The translations under genes were made by a program, and so were the position numbers. Below are positions 16,646-25,171 of a stretch of DNA of 64,000 nucleotides, in pieces. Source of the stretch: JANSWP01 sp041941305 (GTDB taxonomy: Bacteria; Bacteroidota; Bacteroidia; Chitinophagales; Saprospiraceae). The notes beneath the pieces are model-generated. The model did not search any database. It saw nothing but the letters and a program-made list of their open reading frames with translations, and was not told the DNA's origin. Where the stretch lies: the NCBI GenBank assembly GCA_041941305.1, contig JBGTQJ010000031.1:1-64000 (forward strand), given 5' to 3'. Each line of letters starts with the position of its first letter. Within the stretch, counting starts at the first letter, position 1.

Positions 16646-17482
16646 ATGAAAAAAGTACTCATTTTTTTGATGTTCTTCAGTCCGGCAATCATCTTTTCTC
16701 AAAATTATGAAATAGGTCTTTTGGCAGGAACTTCTTTTTACAGTGGAGACCTTTCACCTGAAAAAATCAGCAATTATCCTAAAACATTTCGCTTAGCAGG
16801 AGGACTTTGGGGGAGGATCTATTTAAATTCAAAAATGGCTCTTCGGTTGGGGGTAAATATTGGTTCAATTGAAGGAAGTGATGAAAATAGAGATAACACT
16901 TCCAGGAATTTAAATTTTCAATCCAGTCTTGTAGAGGTTGGACTCCTGGGGGAAATTCAAACATTTAAATTGAAATACTCAAAAGCTCACCATCTGGGAA
17001 TTTCAAATTATTTGTTTGCAGGAATGGCGCTTTACCATTTCAATCCCAAAGCTGAATTTAATGGCAATTTAATTGAATTGGCACCATTGGGGACAGAGGG
17101 TCAAGGCATCCCTGGATACCCTCAGCCTTATGGTTTGTCACAATTTTCTATTCCATTTGGTTTGGGATTTAAAATTGATTTAAGCAATCAATGGGCGATA
17201 GGTATTGAATTTGGAGCTAGAAAATTATTCACAGATTATTTGGATGATGTTGGCTCGGCTGAGATAGACTACCAAACACTCAGAAGGGTAAAAGGGGATT
17301 TGGCGACTCAGTTGAGTATACCTGAAGTAGGACTTACAGACGAAGTTTTTAGCTACCGAAGAGGAGGAGAGCGTTTGGACTGGTATTACATCACCGGATT
17401 TTCCATAATGTATAAATTTGGCAATGGCTACTATGCTGGTGGAAAATTTGGAAAACATCAATTAGGCTGTCCAAAATTATAA
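16646..17482 (+). CDS. PorG/DUF6089-type outer-membrane beta-barrel protein
   Basis: 278 residues with a signal peptide (MKKVLIFLMFFSPAIIFSQ, cleavage near residue 19). The mature part alternates polar and aromatic residues as outer-membrane barrels do. The opening NYEIGLLAGTSFYSGDL and the segments GISNYLFAGMALYHFNPKA and WAIGIEFGARKLFTDYLDDV are the pattern of the DUF6089/PorG group. PorG of Porphyromonas is part of the type IX secretion machinery; other members are of unknown role. The last 25 bp overlap the convergent gene on the minus strand. The barrel is well supported; a T9SS function is only possible. Confidence 0.8.
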   Translation: MKKVLIFLMFFSPAIIFSQNYEIGLLAGTSFYSGDLSPEKISNYPKTFRLAGGLWGRIYLNSKMALRLGVNIGSIEGSDENRDNTSRNLNFQSSLVEVGLLGEIQTFKLKYSKAHHLGISNYLFAGMALYHFNPKAEFNGNLIELAPLGTEGQGIPGYPQPYGLSQFSIPFGLGFKIDLSNQWAIGIEFGARKLFTDYLDDVGSAEIDYQTLRRVKGDLATQLSIPEVGLTDEVFSYRRGGERLDWYYITGFSIMYKFGNGYYAGGKFGKHQLGCPKL

Positions 17483-18303
17483 GTTTCGGTTGCTTCCTGC
17501 AATTGAATAGTATCTGGAGGAACTAATTTATACATGATTATTGTAGCTGCTACAGCTCCCAAACCTGTGGCAGCTACAACTCCTACAATTGGAATAAACA
17601 TTAGTAAATAAGCAATCATTCCAATGCCCACCGAAGCTCCGGCAACTTCCCAAATCATTTTTGAACTTTCTTTAATAGAAGCGCCAAAACATTCAAAATA
17701 GTTATCAATCATAGCAAAACCAACAAAATAACATTGCACAAAAAAACCAAAAAAAGGCTTCCAGCCTTTCATGCCTAAAATTCCCAATACAATACCTAAT
17801 ATTCCAATCGTGATGATTTCCAGAATCCAGGAACGGAAGGCAACTTTTATCATTCTAATTTCTGCATCCACAAAAGCATTAAATGAAGCATCCGATTTTG
17901 CTCCTGTCAGTTGGTCAAGCGTATAACGGGTGAAATGAAATACCAGGATTTCCAATAAAACCAGAATTATATATTTGGAACCACCTTTAAAGACCCATTT
18001 AACATTTTCCCAGGCAAAATCATTAAAAAAAGATAACATGCCAGCTTGCATGGTCATGGAGTCTGAGGATCCCATAGAAGAAAACCACCTCAATAAATTA
18101 ATACAAAAACCAAGACCTAGTAATATTGCCGCAAAACCGACAATTTTTACAAGCCAACCATATTCGCGAAGTCCTTTCCAGGGTTTGTGTTCTTTCACAA
18201 AAAACCACGCTTGTACATAGGCAGCAAGAGCCAGTAAAAATTGATGAAGGTAATTGATGGCTAAATCGTTTGCTTTTATTTTTTCACGATTCTCTTGTGT
18301 CAT
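17458..18303 (-). CDS. Multi-pass inner-membrane protein, EI24/CysZ-like
   Basis: The 281-residue product has five or six hydrophobic segments (for example about residues 25-45, 57-77, 105-125, 165-190, 215-255). The charged N-terminus reads TQENREKIKANDLAINYLHQ. The segment FVQCYFVGFAMIDNYFECFG resembles the conserved region of EI24/CysZ-type proteins, but the match is weak and no substrate can be proposed. The start at 18303 was preferred over the ATG at 18312 because it forms an ATGA overlap with the stop of the upstream lipoprotein gene, implying translational coupling. The 3' end overlaps the convergent barrel gene by 25 bp. Confidence 0.7.
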   Translation of the reverse strand: MTQENREKIKANDLAINYLHQFLLALAAYVQAWFFVKEHKPWKGLREYGWLVKIVGFAAILLGLGFCINLLRWFSSMGSSDSMTMQAGMLSFFNDFAWENVKWVFKGGSKYIILVLLEILVFHFTRYTLDQLTGAKSDASFNAFVDAEIRMIKVAFRSWILEIITIGILGIVLGILGMKGWKPFFGFFVQCYFVGFAMIDNYFECFGASIKESSKMIWEVAGASVGIGMIAYLLMFIPIVGVVAATGLGAVAATIIMYKLVPPDTIQLQEATETYNFGQPN

Positions 18304-18752
18304 TGATTCCAAAGTGTTGTTTCAACAATGGCTTCCACCTTTTTTTCCAAAGCTTTTAATTTTTCAGGAGCATTGTAATAGTCTTTTATTTTTTTGGTTT
18401 TGCCATCATGTGTAAATGTTAAGTAGGTGGTAGGTAAATCAGCAATTTGGTCAGTATATTCGTCTTCAAAACTCCAAAAATCCGCTTCTGCAAAAGCTTT
18501 AAACAAATCATTGACGGTTTCAGGAGGGTAATCCATTTCGTGTTTGCCTTCTAACTCCACAAACTTTAATCCCTCATAAGTCGCTTTGCCCTTGCCATCA
18601 ATTTTAAATTCATAAACAGGGCAAGCCCCGAAACAGGCAGTTTTACTCATTTCTATTTTTGAATTAGCCGAGAATTCAAAAGGATCATTTACGCACTGCC
18701 AATTGCCAAGAAAGAAAGTTGAAATACAAAAAAAGGTAAGTAGATTTTTCAT
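18300..18752 (-). CDS. Small DUF6438-type lipoprotein or secreted protein
   Basis: 150 residues from the ATG at 18752 (MKNLLTFFCISTFFLGNWQC). The longer frame starting at 18857 adds 35 residues before the signal sequence and is unlikely. The Cys after the hydrophobic stretch suggests a lipoprotein, though NWQC is not a standard lipobox. The region IEMSKTACFGACPVYEFKID carries the CFGxCPxY motif of DUF6438, a family of unknown function. It is coupled by an ATGA overlap to the membrane protein gene downstream, so the two probably act together. Confidence 0.75.
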   Translation of the reverse strand: MKNLLTFFCISTFFLGNWQCVNDPFEFSANSKIEMSKTACFGACPVYEFKIDGKGKATYEGLKFVELEGKHEMDYPPETVNDLFKAFAEADFWSFEDEYTDQIADLPTTYLTFTHDGKTKKIKDYYNAPEKLKALEKKVEAIVETTLWNQ

Positions 18753-18974
18753 TTGATTGTTTTTGAAAATTTCCTTCTCTGACCTCGGGTGGTCAAACAA
18801 ATAGGGAAAGCAAAAGAGCCCAAAGGAAAGGTTGATTTTCCTTTTTGTTTGACTCAAGTCAACAAAATAGTCAGAGAACCTGAAATTTTAATGTAATCTA
18901 CAATAGGTTATAAGAACTACCAAGATAATTTGCAAATTTGTTGCTTTCCACTTTATTATCAAAAAAATACTTAC

Positions 18975-19484
18975 ATGACTTCCTTCAAAACTACTTTTCG
19001 GGATTTATTAATAAAGGAAACAAAAAGACGACTTTTTGAAGAAAATATTCCAAGATTAAAAAAATGTCTGGCCAAACTGCGCGAAGAAGAAATCTGGTAC
19101 CGCCCAAACGAAAATAGCAATAGCATTGGCAATTTGGTATTGCACCTTTGTGGCAATGTCCGACAATGGATTTGTGCTGGTTTGGGAAAAAAAACAGATG
19201 TTCGTCAGCGTCAGAAAGAATTTGATGAAAAAGGACCATTGCCTACTGCTCACCTTATAGAAAAAGTGAATCGCTTGCAAACGGATGTGGAGGAAGTATT
19301 GAATAGCATTAACCCCGAAATGTTAGTGGAAATGCATGATGTACAAGTTTATAAAGAATCTGGTTTGAGCATTTTAGTCCATGTGGTGGAGCATTTTTCC
19401 TATCACGTTGGACAAATGACCTATTTTGTAAAATGGCGCAAGGACATGGATATGGCTTATTATGGAAATGTTGACTTAGGTTAA
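18975..19484 (+). CDS. DinB-superfamily protein
   Basis: 169 residues beginning MTSFKTTFRDLLIKETKRRL. The fold is that of DinB/YfiT four-helix-bundle proteins. SIGNLVLHLCGNVRQW supplies the first His (about residue 50) and HVVEHFSYHVGQM supplies the later His pair (around 139-147) of the metal-binding triad. Such proteins are often metal-dependent thiol transferases or of unknown function. The upstream in-frame ATG at 18930 adds an AT-coded stretch unlike the family and was rejected. It stands alone. Confidence 0.8.
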   Translation: MTSFKTTFRDLLIKETKRRLFEENIPRLKKCLAKLREEEIWYRPNENSNSIGNLVLHLCGNVRQWICAGLGKKTDVRQRQKEFDEKGPLPTAHLIEKVNRLQTDVEEVLNSINPEMLVEMHDVQVYKESGLSILVHVVEHFSYHVGQMTYFVKWRKDMDMAYYGNVDLG

Positions 19485-19683
19485 ACAGCTTCTAAATTAA
19501 ATCCCTGAATGACTTCAATTTATCAATAAAGACTAGCTTTGTTAAAGGCAATATCTTACAAAAACTATTTACTTTGAAAATCAACTTAGGTGGCTATTAA
19601 TTTACTTTCTGTCTGTTGCCATCTTAGGGATTTTTATTCTTAAACCTAATTGATTCAAATTGAATCAATTAAATAACAAAGCC

Positions 19684-20589
19684 ATGAAAAACACCCTGTT
19701 GTTCTTATTACTTATTCCACAATTCCTTATCGCTCAATACGAACCTTTTCCAACCGAGAATGCCCTTTGGGAAGAAGAATTTATAGGTTTCGCAGGAGTA
19801 CCATTACCGTATTTACATTTTTTATGTGGTGATACGGTCATTGACAATCAAGTACATTCCAAAGTATACCGCTACAATGTAGATTGGGAAGGGCAAATAC
19901 AGGATACCGTGTATGTAGCAGCACTTTATGAAGGAAATGATAAGAAAGTCTGGATAACCCATCCAGGTGGAACCAACGAATTGTTGTACGACTTTACATT
20001 AAATATTGGCGATTCGTTTTCTGTGGTACCAGAGTTAATCGTAGAATCAATTAGCAACGTTACGGTGAACGGGGAGCCACGACGAGCTTTATTTTTTCAA
20101 TCTTTTCCCGGTCATCCCACGGAAATCTGGGTTGAGGGAATAGGTAGCAATTATGGATTATTGACCCGTGGTATTCATGATGTAGCTGACTTTGCACCCT
20201 ATATGAAATGCTTTTCTAAAAACGACGATTCGCTTTTCAATTTTGATCCTGATAACTATTCATGTAATTTTTCGCTAGAAGATGAAAATTGTGCTGTTGT
20301 CAACGCTGTTTCTGATTTGGAATCTTCTGAAATTTCCTGGAAAATCTTTCCCAATCCTTTCCAAAATTCTTTTTTAGTCCAAATTGAAAACTATGCTTAT
20401 TCACAGACCATAATCCTTGAATGTTACAACCTGTATGGACAAAAGATGATAGAAAGGCACTTCCAATTCGAAAACAACATCATGATTAAGGATTTAGCAT
20501 TGCCTTCAGGATCCTACATTATTACGCTAACAGACGATCGTGGGAATTTATTGAATTCAGAATTAGTAATATGTACAAATAATAATTAG
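19684..20589 (+). CDS. T9SS-secreted protein with type A sorting domain
   Basis: About 301 residues from the ATG at 19684, giving a standard signal peptide (MKNTLLFLLLIPQFLIAQ). The body of about 200 residues is not recognised. It contains WVEGIGSNYGLL, a phrase often seen in Bacteroidota secreted proteins that precede a sorting domain. The C-terminal 75 residues start at SWKIFPNPFQNSFLVQIEN and continue with YNLYGQKMIERH and LPSGSYIITLTDD. This is the Por secretion-tail domain that sends proteins through the type IX system to the cell surface or medium. Confidence 0.85.
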   Translation: MKNTLLFLLLIPQFLIAQYEPFPTENALWEEEFIGFAGVPLPYLHFLCGDTVIDNQVHSKVYRYNVDWEGQIQDTVYVAALYEGNDKKVWITHPGGTNELLYDFTLNIGDSFSVVPELIVESISNVTVNGEPRRALFFQSFPGHPTEIWVEGIGSNYGLLTRGIHDVADFAPYMKCFSKNDDSLFNFDPDNYSCNFSLEDENCAVVNAVSDLESSEISWKIFPNPFQNSFLVQIENYAYSQTIILECYNLYGQKMIERHFQFENNIMIKDLALPSGSYIITLTDDRGNLLNSELVICTNNN

Positions 20590-20621
20590 GACTGTATTTT
20601 TTGTGGCTCCAACTTTTGGTA

Positions 20622-20663
20622 CTGAATACATATGATTTTATAGGCATAACCATATGTATTCAG
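20622..20663. terminator. Perfect 13-bp inverted repeat after the T9SS cargo gene
   Basis: CTGAATACATATG (20622-20634) is the exact reverse complement of 20651-20663, loop of 16 nt. It begins 33 nt after the stop codon at 20589. The position suits a terminator, but no strong T-run follows. Confidence 0.6.
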
Positions 20664-20807
20664 CGGATTTTGCCTGTAAAATACATTTCAATCTATTATT
20701 TTAGTAATCTCAAATTTCTAAAAATTACTAATAAAATTTGCCTGCCTGCCTGCCAATTATTTCAAGAAATCTATATTTATGCTTTTTCTAATATTAAAAA
20801 CCAATCC

Positions 20808-23186
20808 ATGCGATTTTTGATACTCTCGTTATTGTCTTTCTTCCTTTTCTCATCTGAAAATTGGGCTCAATCTGTTCCTAATCATTCTTCCTTGACCATT
20901 CCAGAAATTATGCAGGGTGAACGATTTATTGGTTTTTTACCTGAAAGTATATCCTGGTCTGAAGATGGTCAGTGGATTTATTTTAGTTGGAATCCCGATA
21001 TGGATACTTTGCGGAGTTTGTACAAAGTCCGCCTTGGCGGAGGCGAGCCAGAAAAAGTATCAGAGGAAGAAATTATGAACATGCCAGGAAATGGAGATTA
21101 TAATAAAGCTAGAACTCAAAAAGTATATGCTAAAAACGGAGATCTTTTTTTACTCAATTTATTGACTAGTAATACGATACAAATCACCAATACAATCGCA
21201 GGTGAAGGCAACCCCAAGTTTTCAGGCGATGAAAGCAAAATCATTTTCCAGCAAAGTAATAATTTGTTTAGTTGGGAGATTGAAACTGGTTTGATAAACC
21301 AACTGACCAATTTTAAAGAAGGTAGTAAACGTGGGGAAAAAACGTTGGCTCCTCATGATGAGTGGCTCAAAAATGACCAGATGAGCTGGTTTGAAATACT
21401 CCAATGGCGAGAAGGACAAGACGAGATAAGAGAGAGGCAAAGAGATAGCCGACGCCCAAAACGACCAGAAGCTTTTTATTTTGGCAGCAAGTCCATTTCC
21501 AATATTCAGATATGTCCTAATGGGCAATTTGTGACCTTTAGTTTGACCCAAAGAGCAACCAATAAAAGCACAGATGTCCCCAATTATGTAACTGAATCCG
21601 GACATGTGAAAGATTTGGTTTCTCGTGAAAAAGTTGGTTCTCCACAGGATACTTATGAAATGGGGATTTGTGATTTGAAAAGAGATACCTGTTATATTAT
21701 TGATACAAAACAAATTGAAGGAATTTATGACAAACCAGCTTATTTGAAAGAATATCATGAAGGGGAAGTGCCTTTTGAAGAGAAGTATGATACACCCAGA
21801 GATGTGATATTCCATGGTCCCTATTTCTCAGAAGATGGAGAGGCACTGGTTAATGTCAAGTCAATGGACAACAAAGACCGATGGGTTATGTTACTGGATT
21901 TGCCATCTGGAGAATTGCAACTGTTGGATCGACAGCATGACGATGCCTGGATAGGAGGCCCTGGAATCGTTGGCTGGAATTTCGTAGCAGGAAATATGGG
22001 CTGGATGCCTGATAATCAACACGTTTGGTATCAATCTGAAGCTTCAGGTTATTCACATATTTACACAGTGGATATAGATTCCGGAACGAAAAAACAGCTT
22101 ACACGTGGCAATTTTGAAATCATCAATGCAGAAATATCTCAAGACAAAGAACACTTTTTCATTACCGCGAATAAAGAAACTCCCTTTGAGCATCATTTCT
22201 ATAAAATGCCCATTGGAGGGGGCAAAATGACTCAAATTACTTCCAAACCTGGAAACCATCAAGTATCCATTTCTCCCGATCAAAAAACATTAGCTATTCG
22301 ATACTCTTATTCCAATAAGCCATGGGAGTTGTACACCATGCCAAATGAACCAAAGACTGAGATGAAACAGGTGACTTCGTCAACTACCAAAGCTTTTGGA
22401 AATTATCAGTGGCGAGTGCCAGAACTTATTCAATTCATCGCAAGAGATGGTGTGAAAGTTCCCGGTCGGCTGTATCGCCCCAATGCCTTTTCCGGAAATG
22501 GTGCTGCTGTCATCTTTGTGCATGGGGCAGGTTATTTGCAAAATGTGCATCGCTGGTGGAGTTCTTATTATCGAGAGTATATGTTTCACAATATTTTAGT
22601 GGATAACGGATACACAGTTTTAGATATTGACTATCGCGCAAGTAATGGCTATGGACGTGATTGGCGCACAGCAATCTATCGGCACATGGGTGGAAAAGAT
22701 TTGGAAGACCAAATAGATGGCGCAAAATACCTCGTAGATACTCATGGTATAGATTCAGATCGCATTGGAATATATGGAGGCTCTTACGGTGGGTTTATAA
22801 CACTAATGGCGCTTTTTACTTCACCTGGAACTTTCAAAAGTGGGGCAGCACTTCGTTCAGTTACTGATTGGGCACATTACAATCATCCTTATACATCTAA
22901 TATACTGAATACGCCAGTAGAGGATAGCTTGGCTTATTATAGAAGTTCTCCAATTTATCATGCCAAAGGTTTACAAGATCAATTACTCATATTGCACGGA
23001 ATGATAGATACCAATGTGCAATTTCAAGATGTAGTGCGGCTGGCGCAACGACTGATTGAGTTGGGAAAGGAAAATTGGGAGTTTGCGGTATTTCCTCTGG
23101 AGCGACACGGTTTTGTTGAGCCGAGCAGTTGGTCAGATGAGTATCGGCGTATATTTAAATTGTTTCAGGAGACGCTTCGTGAGTAA
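20808..23186 (+). CDS. S9-family serine peptidase (DPP IV/acylaminoacyl-peptidase type), secreted
   Basis: 792 residues from the ATG at 20808, which yields the signal peptide MRFLILSLLSFFLFSSENWAQ. The longer frame from 20601 adds 69 residues lying over the intergenic inverted repeat. An N-terminal beta-propeller (about residues 50-530, with repeated SWSEDGQWIYFSW- and SPDQKTLAIRYS-like blades) precedes an alpha/beta-hydrolase domain. The catalytic triad can be placed at Ser659 (GGSYGG), Asp734 (HGMIDTNV) and His767 (ERHGF). It probably trims oligopeptides in the periplasm or at the surface. The next gene starts 4 bp after its stop, so they form an operon. Confidence 0.9.
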   Translation: MRFLILSLLSFFLFSSENWAQSVPNHSSLTIPEIMQGERFIGFLPESISWSEDGQWIYFSWNPDMDTLRSLYKVRLGGGEPEKVSEEEIMNMPGNGDYNKARTQKVYAKNGDLFLLNLLTSNTIQITNTIAGEGNPKFSGDESKIIFQQSNNLFSWEIETGLINQLTNFKEGSKRGEKTLAPHDEWLKNDQMSWFEILQWREGQDEIRERQRDSRRPKRPEAFYFGSKSISNIQICPNGQFVTFSLTQRATNKSTDVPNYVTESGHVKDLVSREKVGSPQDTYEMGICDLKRDTCYIIDTKQIEGIYDKPAYLKEYHEGEVPFEEKYDTPRDVIFHGPYFSEDGEALVNVKSMDNKDRWVMLLDLPSGELQLLDRQHDDAWIGGPGIVGWNFVAGNMGWMPDNQHVWYQSEASGYSHIYTVDIDSGTKKQLTRGNFEIINAEISQDKEHFFITANKETPFEHHFYKMPIGGGKMTQITSKPGNHQVSISPDQKTLAIRYSYSNKPWELYTMPNEPKTEMKQVTSSTTKAFGNYQWRVPELIQFIARDGVKVPGRLYRPNAFSGNGAAVIFVHGAGYLQNVHRWWSSYYREYMFHNILVDNGYTVLDIDYRASNGYGRDWRTAIYRHMGGKDLEDQIDGAKYLVDTHGIDSDRIGIYGGSYGGFITLMALFTSPGTFKSGAALRSVTDWAHYNHPYTSNILNTPVEDSLAYYRSSPIYHAKGLQDQLLILHGMIDTNVQFQDVVRLAQRLIELGKENWEFAVFPLERHGFVEPSSWSDEYRRIFKLFQETLRE

Positions 23187-23189
23187 AAA

Positions 23190-24158
23190 ATGAAAGAAAA
23201 CAATCGTAAAATTCTATTTCTTAATAAAACCCACTCTTTTCTTGAAGAAAAGCTGCAGGAGCTGGGTTTTGAATGCTATTTTGACTTAAAATCTTCTAAG
23301 GCAGCAATTGAAAAGAAGATTCCTGAATATGTAGGATTGGTTATCCGGAGCAGAATAAAGTTAGATGCACAGTTTTTTGACCAAGCTATCAATTTGACTT
23401 TTGTGGCACGAGCCGGAGTAGGAGTGGAGCATATTGATATGAAGTATGCCGAAGAAAAGGGCATTCGAGTTTTTACTTCTCCAGAAGGGAGTATGTACAC
23501 CGTAGCGGAACATACAATGGGAATGATGCTCATGTTACTCAACCATTTAAGCAGAGCAGACCATCAAATTCGAAATGGACAATGGCTGCGAGAACCAAAT
23601 CGAGGAATAGAAATCAAAGGTAAAACCATTGGTATTCTGGGATATGGAAATATGGGGCGGGAAGTCGCGAAACGTCTTTCTGGTTTTGGTGCGAAGGTAA
23701 TAGCATATGATAAATACAAACAGTATTATGAAGATGAATATGTAAAAGAAGTGGGTTTGGAAGCACTATTTGCAGATACCGATATTTTGACTATACATAT
23801 TTTTTATGAACCTGAGAATCATTATTTTATAGACAATGATTTTATACAACAATTTGGAAAAGATATTTTCATCATCAACACTGCAAGGGGCTTGGTTTTG
23901 AATACTTCAGATTTAGTTAAAAATTTAAAATCCGGCAAAGTTAGAGGGGCAGCTCTGGATGTTATTGAATATGAGGAACAAGCTTTTGAGTTGTTTGATT
24001 TTAGCAAGCCTCCTGAAGCTTTCCAGTATTTGTTGAAAGCAGAAAATGTGGTATTGTCCCCACATATTGCAGGTTGGTCTTTTGAAAGTCGGGAGGGTCA
24101 TGCACGGGTATTGGGAGAGAAAATTGAAGCATTTGTAAAACTTAACTTTAAAAAATAA
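23190..24158 (+). CDS. D-2-hydroxyacid dehydrogenase (NAD-dependent)
   Basis: 322 residues. The phosphoglycerate/hydroxyacid dehydrogenase pattern is clear. ARAGVGVEHID lies in the substrate-binding part at about residues 74-84. The Rossmann motif GILGYGNMGREVAKRL is near 147-162. The catalytic Arg is in INTARG (about 233), the acid lies in the LDVIEYEE region (about 257), and the catalytic His is in SPHIAGW (about 291). The lid insertion IHIFYEPENHYFI is typical. The substrate cannot be told from sequence. It lies 4 bp after the S9 peptidase gene and 5 bp before the methionine sulfoxide reductase gene. Confidence 0.88.
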   Translation: MKENNRKILFLNKTHSFLEEKLQELGFECYFDLKSSKAAIEKKIPEYVGLVIRSRIKLDAQFFDQAINLTFVARAGVGVEHIDMKYAEEKGIRVFTSPEGSMYTVAEHTMGMMLMLLNHLSRADHQIRNGQWLREPNRGIEIKGKTIGILGYGNMGREVAKRLSGFGAKVIAYDKYKQYYEDEYVKEVGLEALFADTDILTIHIFYEPENHYFIDNDFIQQFGKDIFIINTARGLVLNTSDLVKNLKSGKVRGAALDVIEYEEQAFELFDFSKPPEAFQYLLKAENVVLSPHIAGWSFESREGHARVLGEKIEAFVKLNFKK

Positions 24159-24162
24159 AACC

Positions 24163-24696
24163 ATGAGTGCAACAGCCGAAATGCCATACTTCATCAAGCC
24201 CTCCATCAATCTTGATGCAAGTGCAAAGGAAGAAGCCTATAAAAATGCTATATCCTCTATAAACGCCAATCTGAAAGGCGAATCGAATATGATTATGAAA
24301 ATGGCGACGATCAACTGCATTTTGAAGACCCACTTACCTTATTACTATTGGGTAGGTTTTTATTTGGTCAATAATGGAAAATTGATAGTTGGACCCTATC
24401 AGGGCACACTAGGTTGTTTACATATTGATTTTTCAAAAGGAGTTTGTGGCAAAGCCGCGCGAACACGAGAAACTCAGATTGTTGGCGAGGTACATGCTTT
24501 GGAACAAGGCTCCGATCATATTGCTTGCGATCCTAATTCACAATCGGAAATTGTGGTACCTGTTTTTGACCATAAAAAAAATCTTATCGCAGTATTTGAT
24601 GTCGATAGTTCGAAGAAACATTCCTTTGATGAAGCGGATGCCTTGTTTTTACAAAGAATATTGAGGCAGCATTTTGAGGCGGATGAGCTATCTTAG
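24163..24696 (+). CDS. msrC: Free methionine-(R)-sulfoxide reductase (GAF domain)
   Basis: Reduces free methionine R-sulfoxide using thioredoxin. The 177-residue single GAF domain keeps all three Cys positions of the family: Cys85 in GTLGCLHI, Cys95 in GVCGKAA and Cys122 in HIACDPNSQSE. It also keeps the signature segment YYWVGFYLV (about 61-69) and VPVFDHKKNLIAVFDVDS (about 132-149). It closes a three-gene run with an S9 peptidase and a hydroxyacid dehydrogenase. The function call is strong because the catalytic residues are intact. Confidence 0.9.
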   Translation: MSATAEMPYFIKPSINLDASAKEEAYKNAISSINANLKGESNMIMKMATINCILKTHLPYYYWVGFYLVNNGKLIVGPYQGTLGCLHIDFSKGVCGKAARTRETQIVGEVHALEQGSDHIACDPNSQSEIVVPVFDHKKNLIAVFDVDSSKKHSFDEADALFLQRILRQHFEADELS

Positions 24697-25171
24697 TTTA
24701 GAATTGGGTACTGGTTTGCTAGGTGCTAGTTAGCTGGTCGCTGAGTACAGGTTTTCTAGTTCCTGGCAAACCAGCACCCAGATCCCTAAGTAAAAAACAG
24801 GAACTTTAAAAGTTGGGAGCCAAAGTGGTATTGAAAGAAAGAGATTTTACTAAATTTGGGGCTGGCAAAGAAATAAACACAACTATCCTAAAACCAGTGC
24901 CATAATTTGAAATACTAAAAGAATGATTAAAAGAACATTGAATTTTTGAATATAAATACTTCATTATTCATTAAATACTGGCATCCTACCCTGGCACACA
25001 CTTTAGATACTTGACATGATTGACCCTGTTAATTATTGAACTGCTTTCACTCCTCCATAAATTATAATCCCCTCATTATCAATAATTAGTAATCAATCAG
25101 CTATAATGTTTCCGACTTGGATTTTAGCAAAACATCTCCCCTTATGCAAGGGATAAACTGAGTATTGAACC
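24697..25171. other. Intergenic region with hairpin before the first adhesin
   Basis: 475 bp without a gene. Near its start, CTGGTTTGC (24711-24719) pairs with GCAAACCAG (24766-24774), with partial complementarity outside, giving a terminator-sized hairpin after the reductase gene. The rest is AT-rich and shows no exact Bacteroidota promoter by eye. Confidence 0.5.

Noticed and set aside
20601..20807. Longer N-terminus for the S9 peptidase
   Set aside because: The extra 69 residues cover an intergenic inverted repeat and precede a normal signal peptide at 20808.
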